Shown here: positions 44,424-53,521 of the stretch, one piece after another
Layout of the letters: the number at the start of each line of letters is the position of its first letter
How positions within the stretch are numbered: the stretch's first letter is position 1
Source: Jannaschia marina
Lineage (GTDB): Bacteria > Pseudomonadota > Alphaproteobacteria > Rhodobacterales > Rhodobacteraceae
NCBI RefSeq assembly: GCF_013404595.1
Contig: NZ_JABVAX010000006.1
Location: 1-64,000, forward strand
Direction of reading: 5' to 3'
DNA: 64,000 nucleotides
The notes under the pieces: model-generated
The model's database searches: none
What the model saw: the letters and a program-made list of their open reading frames with translations, nothing else
What the model was told of the DNA's origin: nothing
Program-made: the position numbers and the translations under genes

Positions 44424-46139
44424 TCATTCGGCGATGCGGTACCAATCGGCGATGTTCCACAGCTCGCTGTCCCAGACATTGAGCTCCACGCCACCGAGCG
44501 TGTTGGCATGGGCCGACAGACGACCGCGATGGACGAGCGGGATCATACCGCCGCGCTGCACGATCATGTCGTTGAGCTGCTTTGCGATCTCGGCGCGGGC
44601 GTCCGTGCCGGAGGTCTTGGCCAATTCGGCCCAGAGCGCGTCGTATTCCTCGTCGCAGAAGCGCGAGATGTTCTCGCCCTGCCACTGCGTCTCGGGGCGC
44701 GGAGCCTTGTCGCAGAGGCCGTTGCCGAGATAGGCCTGCGGGTCGGTGCCGTTGAAGGTGTTGGCGTACATCTCCACGTCGGCATAGAACTTCTGGAAGG
44801 TGTCGGGCGAACCCGCGTCACCGCCGAAGAAGACCGAACCGGACACGTTGCGGAGCTCGACGGCGAAGCCGATCTCCTCCCACCATTCCTTGATGAGCTG
44901 CTGGAAGTCCTGACGCACGGCGTTGGTCGAGGTCTGGTAGAGCATCCGCAGCTCGACCCCGTCCTTCTCGCGCACGCCGTCGCCGTTCTCGTCGACCCAG
45001 CCGGCCTCTTCGAGCTTGGCCTTGGCACCCTCCAGGTCCTGCACGTCGCAGGTCATCGAGGTCGAGGAATAGACCTCGGGCGCGGGCACCCAGTTGCAGG
45101 TGACCTTGCCGGCCTGGCCGTAGCCGATCTCGACCAGAAGCGGGCGGTCGATCGCCATCGACATCGCCTCGTAGACAGCCGGGTCGCTCAGGAAGGGGTG
45201 CGGGCGCACGACCGACCGCTCGTCCGGGCCGAGCGCCGGGTCGGGGTTGGTGTTGTTGAGCATCAGACGCTCGACCAGCGGACCGAAGCCCGCGACCGGC
45301 GTGCCGAGGCCGCCGGCCTCCATCTGCGCGATCACCTCGGGGGCGAGCTGCAGGTTCCAGGCGTAGTCGAATTCGCCCGTCTGCATGACCGCGCGGCCCG
45401 CGGCCTCGGCGTCGCCGCCGCCCTTGAAGTTGACCGTGGCGAAGGCGGGCTTGCCCTCGAAGCGGAAGTTGGGGTTGGCCGAGAGCGAGATCACGTCGTT
45501 CGTTCTGAACTCGTCGACCACGAAGGGACCGGTGCCGATCGGGTTGAAGTTCTGTTCGGTGCAGGAGGACGCCGCCGCACCGACGCAGCTCTCGAACTGG
45601 GCCTTCTGGAGGATCGGGCTCTCGCCGCCGACGAAAGCGGTGTAGGGGTAGGGCTTCGGATCGGCGAAGGTGACCACGACGGTCAGATCGTCCGGTGTCT
45701 CGACGCTCTCGATGCCCTCGAATTTCGTCGCCTGCGCGCAGCCGCCCTCGGGGTGCGTGCAGTATTCATAGGTGAACTGGACGTCGGCGGAGGTGAAGGG
45801 CGTGCCGTCCGACCAGGTGATGCCCTCCGAGATCTTCCAGGTGATCTGGGTCAGATCCTCGCTCACGCCGCCGTTCTCGACCGTCGGGATCTCGTCGACG
45901 AGCCAGGGCTGGATGGTGCCGGTCTCGTCGAAACGCGCGAGAGGCTCAACGACCAGCGAACCGGCCTCGACGTCCTTCGTGCCCCCCGAGAGGAAGGGGT
46001 TCATCGTGGACGGAGCCTGCCAGTAGATGATGTTGACCTGGCCGTCACGCCCGCGCTCGCCTTCATGGCCGTCGGCATGGGCCAACGGGGCCAGGACGAA
46101 GCTCGCGGCTGCACTCAGCAGGGCTGCTTTCGTTGTCAT
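44424..46139 (-). CDS. Peptide-type ABC transporter substrate-binding protein
   Basis: A 571-residue family 5 (SBP_bac_5) binding protein. A signal peptide covers about residues 1-23 (TKAALLSAAASFVLAPLAHADG). Internal features are WQAPSTMNPFLSGGTKD, YTYEYCTHPEGGC and the C-terminal ENISRFCDEEYDALWAEL. It has several cysteines, unusual for this family in Gram-negatives, which may form disulfides. It is larger than the average of about 520. Specificity (peptide, glutathione, opine or other) cannot be read. AAGGAGAG precedes the ATG. Confidence 0.93.
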   Translation of the reverse strand: MTTKAALLSAAASFVLAPLAHADGHEGERGRDGQVNIIYWQAPSTMNPFLSGGTKDVEAGSLVVEPLARFDETGTIQPWLVDEIPTVENGGVSEDLTQITWKISEGITWSDGTPFTSADVQFTYEYCTHPEGGCAQATKFEGIESVETPDDLTVVVTFADPKPYPYTAFVGGESPILQKAQFESCVGAAASSCTEQNFNPIGTGPFVVDEFRTNDVISLSANPNFRFEGKPAFATVNFKGGGDAEAAGRAVMQTGEFDYAWNLQLAPEVIAQMEAGGLGTPVAGFGPLVERLMLNNTNPDPALGPDERSVVRPHPFLSDPAVYEAMSMAIDRPLLVEIGYGQAGKVTCNWVPAPEVYSSTSMTCDVQDLEGAKAKLEEAGWVDENGDGVREKDGVELRMLYQTSTNAVRQDFQQLIKEWWEEIGFAVELRNVSGSVFFGGDAGSPDTFQKFYADVEMYANTFNGTDPQAYLGNGLCDKAPRPETQWQGENISRFCDEEYDALWAELAKTSGTDARAEIAKQLNDMIVQRGGMIPLVHRGRLSAHANTLGGVELNVWDSELWNIADWYRIAE

Positions 46140-46195
46140 GTTTTCACTCTCCTTGTTGTGGGCTCGATGCCTCGGGCGCGGGTTGCCCCGTCTGG

Positions 46196-47179
46196 TTATT
46201 CGGTGTCGTGCAGGTGGCAGGCGGCCCAGTGGCCCGGCTGCACCTCGCGGAATTCGGGGTCGATCTCGCGGCAGACGTCCATGACCTTCGGGCAGCGCGT
46301 GCAGAAGTTGCAGCCCTCGGGCGGATTGGCCGGGCTCGGCACGTCGCCCTGAAGGACGATGCGATCCTTTCTCTGCCCCGCCTTTGCCGGATCGGGCTCG
46401 GGCACCGCCGAGAGGAGCGCCTCGGTGTAGGGATGGAGCGGCGCATCGTAGAGCGCGTCGCGGGGCGCGAGCTCCACCACCTTGCCGAGGTACATCACGG
46501 CGACCCGGTCGGCGATGTGGCGCACCATGGAAAGGTCGTGGGAGATGAAGAGATAGGTCAGCCCCAGACTGTCCTGCAGCTCTTCCAGCAGGTTCACGAC
46601 CTGCGCCTGGATCGAGACGTCGAGCGCGGCGATGGGTTCGTCGCAGACGATGAACTTCGGATTGAGCGCCAGCGCGCGGGCGATGCCGATCCGCTGGCGC
46701 TGGCCGCCCGAGAACTCGTGGGGATAGCGGTTGATGAAGGCGCGGTTGAGCCCGACCTTGTCCATCAGCTCCTCGACCCGCGCGGTGCGTTCGGCCCGGG
46801 ACATGCCCGAGTGCTCCACCAGCGGCTCGCCGATGATGGCACCCACGGTCATGCGGGGGTTGAGACAGGCCTGCGGATCCTGGAAGACCATCTGCATCGT
46901 GGGCCGCATCCGACGCAGGCTCCGCTGATCCTCTCCGCCGATGGCGCGGCCGTCGACGACGATCTCACCGTCGGTGATGTCGTAGAGACGCAGCACCGCA
47001 CGGCCGCAGGTCGACTTGCCGCAACCGGATTCGCCCACGAGGCCCAGCGTCTCGCCTTCCAGAATGTCGAAGGAAACGCCGTCGACCGCCTTCACCGCCC
47101 CCACCTGCTTGCGCAGGATCCCGGCGTAGATCGGAAAGTGCATCTTGAGGTCGCGGACCTCCACCAGCGGCGGGGTCAT
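46196..47179 (-). CDS. Peptide-type ABC transporter ATP-binding protein (OppF-like)
   Basis: A 327-residue ATPase: Walker A GESGCGKS, signature [14 protein letters not shown], Walker [14 protein letters not shown], and the C-terminal oligopeptide/dipeptide domain with the cysteines in [13 protein letters not shown] that mark this subfamily. It starts at 47179, overlapping the other ATPase by four bases (ATGA). Together they power the two permeases downstream. Confidence 0.95.
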   Translation of the reverse strand: MTPPLVEVRDLKMHFPIYAGILRKQVGAVKAVDGVSFDILEGETLGLVGESGCGKSTCGRAVLRLYDITDGEIVVDGRAIGGEDQRSLRRMRPTMQMVFQDPQACLNPRMTVGAIIGEPLVEHSGMSRAERTARVEELMDKVGLNRAFINRYPHEFSGGQRQRIGIARALALNPKFIVCDEPIAALDVSIQAQVVNLLEELQDSLGLTYLFISHDLSMVRHIADRVAVMYLGKVVELAPRDALYDAPLHPYTEALLSAVPEPDPAKAGQRKDRIVLQGDVPSPANPPEGCNFCTRCPKVMDVCREIDPEFREVQPGHWAACHLHDTE

Positions 47180-48186
47180 GCGGTCTCCTCCGCTGCGGTC
47201 TGCGCCAGGGGATGGAAGCAGGCGACGTCGTGGCCCGGCCCCACGTCCTCCCGTTTCGGGTTCTCGGCGTGGCAGCGTTCGAAGGCCAGCGGACAGCGCG
47301 AACGGAACGGGCAGGCTGTCGGGGCCGCGCCCAGGATCGGCGGCTGCCCCTCGATCACCTGCAGCTTCGCGGCCCGCTCGCCCGAGACCGACGGGATCGT
47401 CTTGAGAAGCGCGCGCGTATAGGGATGACGCGGGTCGTTGAAGAGCGGATGCACAGGGGCCTGCTCCACGACCTGGCCGCCGTACATCACGAGGACGCGG
47501 TCGGCGATGCCGGCGATCACGCCGAGATCGTGCGTGATCCAGATTATCGCCATGCCGAGCTCCCGCCGCAGGCGCTCCACGATCTCGAGGATCTGGGCCT
47601 GGATCGTGACGTCGAGCGCCGTCGTCGGCTCGTCCGCGATCAGCACCTTCGGATCGCAGGCGAGCGCGATGGCGATCATCACCCGCTGGCGCATGCCCCC
47701 GGAAAACTGGTGCGGGAAGTCGCCGAGCCGCCCCGCCGCACCGGGAATGCCGACGAGCTCCAGCAGCTCGACAGCCCGCGCCCGCGCCTGCTTCTTGCCC
47801 AGCCCCATGTGCCGGCGCAGCGGCTCCATGATCTGGTAGCCCACGGTAAACACCGGGTTGAGCGACGTCATCGGATCCTGGAAGATGAAGCCCACTTCGC
47901 CGCCGCGCACGTCGCGCAGCCTGGCCGGCGTGACCTTCAGCAGATCCTCCCCCTCGAGCAGCACCTCGCCCTGCCGCACCTCGGCCGGCGGGCTGGGCAG
48001 GAGGCCGATGAGAGACATCATCGTGACAGACTTGCCCGATCCGCTCTCGCCGACGACGCCCAGAAGCTCGCCCGGCTTCACCTCGAAGCTGACCGAGTTG
48101 ACGGCGTGCACCTCGCCGCTGCGTGTTCCAAAGACTGTCTGGAGGTTCTTCACCTCCAACACGTTTCGGGTGTCGCCGTCCGGCAT
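47176..48186 (-). CDS. Peptide-type ABC transporter ATP-binding protein (OppD-like)
   Basis: A 336-residue ATPase: Walker A GESGSGKS, signature [15 protein letters not shown], Walker [14 protein letters not shown], and the C-terminal cysteine-containing domain with [20 protein letters not shown] is 6 bases before the ATG at 48186; the frame stays open far upstream but the extra part is only a shadow of argE. It is the first gene of the operon, so the unit runs oppD, oppF, binding protein, permeases, an order with the ATPases first. Confidence 0.94.
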   Translation of the reverse strand: MPDGDTRNVLEVKNLQTVFGTRSGEVHAVNSVSFEVKPGELLGVVGESGSGKSVTMMSLIGLLPSPPAEVRQGEVLLEGEDLLKVTPARLRDVRGGEVGFIFQDPMTSLNPVFTVGYQIMEPLRRHMGLGKKQARARAVELLELVGIPGAAGRLGDFPHQFSGGMRQRVMIAIALACDPKVLIADEPTTALDVTIQAQILEIVERLRRELGMAIIWITHDLGVIAGIADRVLVMYGGQVVEQAPVHPLFNDPRHPYTRALLKTIPSVSGERAAKLQVIEGQPPILGAAPTACPFRSRCPLAFERCHAENPKREDVGPGHDVACFHPLAQTAAEETA

Positions 48187-48305
48187 CCACCACTCCCCGT
48201 CTGTTGTCGTTCCCCGGGTCTGACGCCCGTCATTTCGCGCAACGGTAGCAGATGCCCCGACCCCCGCAAGGCATTTGCCCGTTTCGCGGGCATGTCGTCG
48301 CATTC

Positions 48306-48320
48306 GCCCGAATTTCGGGC
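48306..48320. promoter_or_regulatory. Inverted repeat between the ABC operon and argE
   Basis: A perfect 7-bp inverted repeat GCCCGAA-T-TTCGGGC, with a related TGCCCG-TTTCG-CGGGCA just before it (48276-48292). Both share a GCCCG half-site. They lie between the divergent oppD-like and argE genes and could be an operator for either. Confidence 0.4.
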
Positions 48321-48390
48321 ATTCGACTTGACGGATGCGCAAGCGCGCCGCACCCATGGCGCAATTTCCGAACCGAGCGAAAGGTGCCCC

Positions 48391-49557
48391 ATGGCCAAGC
48401 CAATGATGCCGAGTGCCCTCGAAATCATGGAAACGCTGGTCGGTTTCCCGACGGTGAGTCGCGACTCGAACCTCGCCCTCGTCGACTGGGTCGAGGCGTA
48501 TCTCGCCTCCCATGGTGTCTCCGCGCGGCGGGTGTACGACGCGACCGGCAAGAAGGCGGCGCTTTATGCCAACGTCGGGCCGGAGGTCGAGGGCGGCGTC
48601 GTCCTGTCGGGGCATACCGACGTCGTGCCCGTCGACGGCCAGGACTGGACGGTCGAGCCCTTCGCCGTGACCGAGAAGGACGGACGGTACTACGGGCGCG
48701 GCACCTGCGACATGAAGGGGTTCGACGCGCTGGCCCTCGCCATGGTGCCCTATGCGCTTGAACGCGGGGTGTCCCGCCCGCTCCAGATCGCGCTCTCCTA
48801 CGACGAGGAGGTCGGTTGCATCGGCGCGCCGCCGATGATCGACGACATGGTCACCCACCTGCCCCGCGCCGCCGCCGCCATCATCGGCGAGCCGTCGATG
48901 CTGCGCCCGGTGACCGGACACAACGCCTCGACGATCATCGACGTAACCGTCCATGGCTTCGAGGTCCATTCCTCCAAGCTGCCCCAGGGGGTGAGCGCCA
49001 TCCACGAGGCGGGCCGCATCCTCAACTGGGTGAACGACTGGAACGCTAAACTCATGGCCGAGACGCCGGACCCGATTTCCGCCGCCTTCGACCCGCCGCA
49101 TACGACCGCGCATGTCGGCATGATCCAGGGCGGGACCGCGCACAACATCACGGCAAAGGATTGCACCTTCAAACTGGGCTTCCGCTGTCCGGCCGGCGAC
49201 GACGTGGCGCGCCACGAGACGGCGCTCTTTGCCTTCCTGAAGGAACTCGACGCGGACCTGAGGGGCAAGCATCCTGAGGCGGGCGTGACCTGGGAGCAGA
49301 ACCTCGGCGTCCCCGCGCTCCGGCCCGAGACCGACGGCGTGGCCGAGACCCTCATCCGGCAGCTCACCGGCGACAACGCGCCCCATGTCGTCACCTATGG
49401 CACCGAGGCCGGCCAGTTTCAGGAGCGGGGCTACTCGGCCGTGGTCTGCGGGCCGGGAGACATCGCCCAGGCGCACCAGCCCGACGAGTGGATCGCCAAG
49501 GACCAATTCCACGCGGGAGAGGCCCTGCTGCGCCGGGTGGTCGACACGCTGGTCTGA
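48391..49557 (+). CDS. argE: Acetylornithine deacetylase
   Basis: A 388-residue M20A metallopeptidase. Metal-ligand motifs: SGHTDVVPVDG, YGRGTCDMKGF, SYDEEVGCIGAP with the catalytic glutamate, and a C-terminal TEAGQFQERGYSAVVCGPG. Together with its length these fit ArgE, which removes the acetyl group from N-acetylornithine in arginine synthesis. AAAGGTGCCCC precedes the ATG. It faces away from the ABC transporter operon. Other M20A enzymes (succinyl-diaminopimelate desuccinylase) are similar, but the TCDMKGF motif favours ArgE. Confidence 0.92.
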   Translation: MAKPMMPSALEIMETLVGFPTVSRDSNLALVDWVEAYLASHGVSARRVYDATGKKAALYANVGPEVEGGVVLSGHTDVVPVDGQDWTVEPFAVTEKDGRYYGRGTCDMKGFDALALAMVPYALERGVSRPLQIALSYDEEVGCIGAPPMIDDMVTHLPRAAAAIIGEPSMLRPVTGHNASTIIDVTVHGFEVHSSKLPQGVSAIHEAGRILNWVNDWNAKLMAETPDPISAAFDPPHTTAHVGMIQGGTAHNITAKDCTFKLGFRCPAGDDVARHETALFAFLKELDADLRGKHPEAGVTWEQNLGVPALRPETDGVAETLIRQLTGDNAPHVVTYGTEAGQFQERGYSAVVCGPGDIAQAHQPDEWIAKDQFHAGEALLRRVVDTLV

Positions 49558-49575
49558 GAGCCGCCGCCCCTACCC

Positions 49576-50844
49576 CTACCGGTCGGGCCGCGTGATGAGG
49601 CGCGCGGCATTCTTGCGGATCGCGTAGGACCAGAGCCAGCTCAGCGCGACGGAGATGCGGCTGCGGTTGCCGATCAGGAAGAAGATGTGGGCGATGCCCC
49701 AGACCCACCAGGCGAGCGCCCCCCTGAGATGCAGCCGGCCGAAATCCGCGATCGCGGCGCTGCGACCGAGGGTGGCGAGGCTGCCGGCGTGGGCGTACCG
49801 GAAGGGATCGGGCGCGTCATTGCCCCGCAGCCGCGCCTGCAGGATCTTCGCCACATGGGCACCCATCTGCTTGGCCGCCGGCGCGATCCCCGGCACGGGC
49901 GTGCCCGCGGCGTCCGAGACGGCCGCGGTATCGCCGATGACGAAGACCTCCGGATGCCCCGGCACGCTCAGATCCGGCGCGACGTGGACCCGGCCCGCGC
50001 GATCGACCTCCGCCCCGAGCCACCCCCCCGCCCGCGAGGCCTGCACCCCCGCGGCCCAGAGCACGGTGTCGCAGGCGATGCGCTCGGCCCCGATCGTGAT
50101 ACCGGTTTCGTCGATCGCCGTCACCGCCATCCCCGTCCGCAGCTCGACGCCCTGCGCGGCCAATGCCCCGGCCGCGTAGTCCGACAGCGTGTCGGGAAAG
50201 GCCGAGAGGACGCGGTCGCCCGCCTCGATCAGCATCACGCGGGCGTCGCGCGTGTCGATCCGGCGGAAATCGCGCGGCAGGATCCGGTGTGCGAGTTCGG
50301 CGATGATCCCGACGAGTTCCGCGCCCGTGGGCCCCGCACCGATCACCGCGAAGGTCAGCGCGGCGCGCCGCGCCTCCCCCTCGGGCAGACGCTCGGCCCG
50401 CTCGAAGGCGGTCAGGATCATGCGCCGGATGCGCGTCGCGTCCTCCAGCGTCTTCAGCCCCGGCGCATGATCGGCCCAGGTATCGTTTCCGAAGTAGGAA
50501 TGACGCGCGCCCGTCGCGAGGACGAGGCTGTCGTAGCCGAGGCGCGCGCCGTCCGTCAGAACGATCTCCCGCACGGTGACATCGACGTCCGAGACCTCGG
50601 CCATCAGCGTCGTGACGTCCTCGCGCCCGCGCAGCATCTGACGCAGGGGCCAGGCGATCTCCGCCGGCGAGAGGATCGTCGTCGCGGCCTGATAGAGCAG
50701 CGGCTGGAACAGGTGATGGTTGCGCCGGTCGATCAGCGTGATGTCGAGCCCCGCGCCACGCAGCGACTTCACGCATTGCAGCCCGCCGAACCCCCCGCCC
50801 ACGACGACGAGGCGATGTCTGTCCCGGATCTCGGTTTCGGCCAT
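49576..50844 (-). CDS. ndh: Type II NADH dehydrogenase (NDH-2)
   Basis: A 422-residue flavoprotein with two Rossmann motifs, VVGGGFGGLQ near the N-terminus (FAD) and AVIGAGPTGAEL near residue 170 (NADH), and a C-terminal membrane-binding helical segment ending with FFLIGNRSRISVALSWLW. The HHLFQPLLYQAA segment is typical of the NDH-2 family, which passes electrons from NADH to quinone without pumping protons. It converges on argE with an 18-base gap and is divergent from the channel gene. Confidence 0.93.
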   Translation of the reverse strand: MAETEIRDRHRLVVVGGGFGGLQCVKSLRGAGLDITLIDRRNHHLFQPLLYQAATTILSPAEIAWPLRQMLRGREDVTTLMAEVSDVDVTVREIVLTDGARLGYDSLVLATGARHSYFGNDTWADHAPGLKTLEDATRIRRMILTAFERAERLPEGEARRAALTFAVIGAGPTGAELVGIIAELAHRILPRDFRRIDTRDARVMLIEAGDRVLSAFPDTLSDYAAGALAAQGVELRTGMAVTAIDETGITIGAERIACDTVLWAAGVQASRAGGWLGAEVDRAGRVHVAPDLSVPGHPEVFVIGDTAAVSDAAGTPVPGIAPAAKQMGAHVAKILQARLRGNDAPDPFRYAHAGSLATLGRSAAIADFGRLHLRGALAWWVWGIAHIFFLIGNRSRISVALSWLWSYAIRKNAARLITRPDR

Positions 50845-50973
50845 CGTATCGCTCCGTTCCGGATACCGTCCGGGGCCGAGACATACGCCTCCTGCCCCGG
50901 CCGCAAGCGCGTGCCCGCGCCGCGGGAACCACGCCTCGCCCCCCGCCGTTGTCCTGCAACCGCAGGAGACGCC

Positions 50974-51846
50974 ATGAACCCCGAAGACGGCGCGGTCGAG
51001 GCCGACCCCGAACTCATCCTCGACAAGGTCGACAGCTGGGTCGACGGCTTTTTCCGGCTGATCCCCAACATCGCCGTGGCGATCGTCGTGCTCCTTCTCT
51101 TCGTGGGCCTCGGGCTTCTCTGCGCCTGGGCGGTCCGGCGGATGACCCGGTCACGCGGACGCGCGGACCTCGGCGCGGTGATCGGCAGCGTGTTCAAGTG
51201 GATCGTCTGGATCGCGGGCGGGCTCTTCGCCCTGACCATCGTCATGCCCTCGATCCGGCCGGGCGATCTGATCGCCGGGCTCGGCATCGGCTCGGTCGCC
51301 ATAGGGTTCGCCTTCAAGGACATCCTGCAAAACCTGCTGGCGGGCATCCTGATCCTGATCCGGCAGCCCTTCGAGGTCGGCGACCAGATCGTCGCGGGCG
51401 ACTACGAGGGCACGGTCGAGCACATCGAGACCCGGGCCACCCTCATCCGCACCTACGACGGCAAGCGCGTCGTCATCCCGAACTCCGACGTCTACACCAA
51501 CGCGATTACGGTCAACACGGCCTTCGAGAAGCGGCGCTCGGAGTACGGCTTCGGCATCACCTACGGCAGCGACACGGCCCGTGCCATCGCCGTCGCCATC
51601 GAGGCCGCGGAAAGCGTGGAGGGGGTTCTGTCCGATCCCGCGCCACAGGCCTTCTCGACCGATCTGGGGGATTTCGCCAAGGTCGTGAAGCTCTGGTGGT
51701 GGACGCGCCCCGAACAATTGGACGTGGTCCGGACCGGATCGGAGGTGATGCTCGCCGTCGAAGACGCCTTTGCCCGGAACGGCATCGACATCCCCTTCCC
51801 GACCCAGACGGTCCTCTTTCACGACGAAACGAAGGAGACGGGCTGA
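50974..51846 (+). CDS. MscS-family mechanosensitive channel
   Basis: A 290-residue small-conductance channel with three membrane helices (about residues 30-52, 66-88 and 96-124; the last, GLGIGSVAIGFAFKDILQNLLAGILIL, lines the pore) and a cytosolic beta domain with the QIVAGDYEGTVEHI and RVVIPNSDVYTNAI motifs. It opens under membrane tension to release osmolytes. GCAGGAGACGCC precedes the ATG. The length is typical of MscS. It converges on the NTF2-like gene. Confidence 0.94.
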   Translation: MNPEDGAVEADPELILDKVDSWVDGFFRLIPNIAVAIVVLLLFVGLGLLCAWAVRRMTRSRGRADLGAVIGSVFKWIVWIAGGLFALTIVMPSIRPGDLIAGLGIGSVAIGFAFKDILQNLLAGILILIRQPFEVGDQIVAGDYEGTVEHIETRATLIRTYDGKRVVIPNSDVYTNAITVNTAFEKRRSEYGFGITYGSDTARAIAVAIEAAESVEGVLSDPAPQAFSTDLGDFAKVVKLWWWTRPEQLDVVRTGSEVMLAVEDAFARNGIDIPFPTQTVLFHDETKETG

Positions 51847-51862
51847 CAAACGCAGATCCGCG

Positions 51863-52789
51863 TCAGTCGGCCACCGGCCGGAGGGGCTCCAGCACCTCCA
51901 CGTCGATCGTGCGGATGCGGGCGAAACGCTCGCTCACATCGTTCTCCACCGTCCAGTCGTGGCGCGTCTTCGCGACCATCCGCGTCCCGTCGGGCAGGAG
52001 GCCGTTCCAGTCGAAATCCATGCCGACGCGGTAGACACCCTCGCCGGCCTCCTCGACCGAGAAATTGCCGATCTCGTGTGTACTGGCCGCGACCTGCGAT
52101 CCGGGACCGGCGAGCCAGTCGGCGAAGCCCTCGAAATCGGTGATCGCCCCGCTCGAGAAGTCGAGACGCACGTCCTCGGCCAGGATCTCGCGCACCGGAT
52201 CGGGGTCACGCGCCGGATCCTCGATCAGCGCGAGCCAGTAGTGCACGAGACTGCGCATCCGGTTCTCGGCATAGGCGTCCTCGAAGGTGCCGCCCTCCTC
52301 GGGTTCGCCCGCCTGCTCGATGCGCACCTCCGACAGAAGCGGCAGCACGCTCTGGCCCGGCACGAGCGATACGTCGTAGCTCAGCTCGGCCTGCCTTACC
52401 GTGCCGTCGGGCAGCATCCCCTCGTTCTGGTAAAGGATCTCGGCCGCGAGGGTCATCGTCCCGTCGGCATGATGCGTGATCTCGGTCGAGCGGACGTGAT
52501 GGGCATTGCGCCATGTCTCGGGCAGCTGCTTGACTCGCGCGGCATATTCGTCGCGCCCCGTCGCGTTGCCGAGGCCAGAGGTCACGACGACGTCGCCGGT
52601 CAGGATGTCGAGCGCGTTCGCGAGACGACCCTCGGGCCGCTCGTAGACCTGATACCAACGGTGGTACTGCGCCAGCGCGGCGTGTTCCTCGAACCCCTGC
52701 CGGATCTCCGCGTCGGTCATCCGCGCGTCTGCCTGCGTGGCGGCGAAGGCGATGAGCGCGACGGACAGACAGATGGGGTTTGTGCGCAT
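51863..52789 (-). CDS. Exported NTF2/SnoaL-like protein with two repeats
   Basis: A 308-residue protein with a signal peptide (about residues 1-22, MRTNPICLSVALIAFAATQADA). The rest looks like two NTF2-like cone folds: the first half has HRWYQVYERPEGRLANAL, the second FENRMRSLVHYW-type and DWLAGPGSQVAASTHEIGNF. The function is unknown. I chose ATG 52789, where GGAGATGGCC precedes and the signal peptide is clean. The gene lies directly behind the TetR gene, with a 30-bp palindrome between, so it is probably under that repressor. Confidence 0.75.
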   Translation of the reverse strand: MRTNPICLSVALIAFAATQADARMTDAEIRQGFEEHAALAQYHRWYQVYERPEGRLANALDILTGDVVVTSGLGNATGRDEYAARVKQLPETWRNAHHVRSTEITHHADGTMTLAAEILYQNEGMLPDGTVRQAELSYDVSLVPGQSVLPLLSEVRIEQAGEPEEGGTFEDAYAENRMRSLVHYWLALIEDPARDPDPVREILAEDVRLDFSSGAITDFEGFADWLAGPGSQVAASTHEIGNFSVEEAGEGVYRVGMDFDWNGLLPDGTRMVAKTRHDWTVENDVSERFARIRTIDVEVLEPLRPVAD

Positions 52790-52804
52790 GGGCCATCTCC
52801 GAGA

Positions 52805-52834
52805 GACATAAATGAGCATTTACTCATTTATGTC
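52805..52834. promoter_or_regulatory. 30-bp perfect palindrome, probable TetR operator
   Basis: GACATAAATGAG, a 6-base centre CATTTA, then CTCATTTATGTC: 12-bp perfect arms. It is AT-rich in GC-rich DNA and overlaps the last codons and the stop of the TetR gene, 16 bases before the NTF2-like start. The most likely use is repression of the NTF2-like gene by the adjacent TetR protein. Confidence 0.78.
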
Positions 52835-53410
52835 CCGGGCCGCCACCGCGCGCCAGCACAATTCGAAGGTTGCATCGACACGCGCGGGATCCAGCGCGGT
52901 CCCGCCCCTGGCGAGCGAACGACCAAGCTGAAGCGCGGGGGCGCTCAGCACCGTGACGATCGCGCGCGGATCAGTCGGCCGCAGCGTGCCATCGGCCACC
53001 GCAGCCTCGATCAGGGCGGTGCCCTCACGCCGCATCCCGTCGAGCCGCGCAAGCTCCGACGGCGTCAGGAGCGCGGCTCCCATGATCGTCTCCGTGTAGA
53101 GAAACGCCTCCGGCTCGTCGCGCGCGAAGGCCATCAGGGTGAACCACATCGCCCGGATCCGCGCCGGCGAGTCGGTGGCCTCCTGGGCGGCTGCCATCAC
53201 CCGGTCATGCAACTCCGTCTTGATTTCGAGGTGCACCGCCCGCAGCAGGTCGGCCTTCGTCGCATGGTAGCGATAGAGCGTGCCGACGGCGAGACCCGCG
53301 CGCGTCGCGATCGCATTCACCGAAGCGGCCGCGGAGCCGCGCGCCACGACCTCCGCGACCGTCGCCCGGCGGATCGCACCAGGCTTGTCCCCGCTTCTGC
53401 GTCTTGCCAT
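52820..53410 (-). CDS. TetR family transcriptional regulator
   Basis: A 196-residue repressor with an N-terminal helix-turn-helix: IRRATVAEVVARGSAAASVNAIATRAGLAVGTLYRYHATKADLL, where VGTLYRYHATK is the recognition-helix region. The ligand domain has no recognised specificity. ATG 53410 was chosen over 53473, because the extra part is Arg/Ala-rich and unlike the family. The gene is divergent from the amidohydrolase (112-base gap) and its stop codon lies within the operator described separately. It may regulate both sides. Confidence 0.9.
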   Translation of the reverse strand: MARRRSGDKPGAIRRATVAEVVARGSAAASVNAIATRAGLAVGTLYRYHATKADLLRAVHLEIKTELHDRVMAAAQEATDSPARIRAMWFTLMAFARDEPEAFLYTETIMGAALLTPSELARLDGMRREGTALIEAAVADGTLRPTDPRAIVTVLSAPALQLGRSLARGGTALDPARVDATFELCWRAVAARDINE

Positions 53411-53521
53411 GGCGGCGGACCTGGCGAGCCGCGCGGGAATGCGCGACCGCCTTCGCACGGGCGCAGGTTGCAACTCCAGCTCGGGCGCGACAGGCTTCGC
53501 TCAACCGAAAGGAGACCTCCC

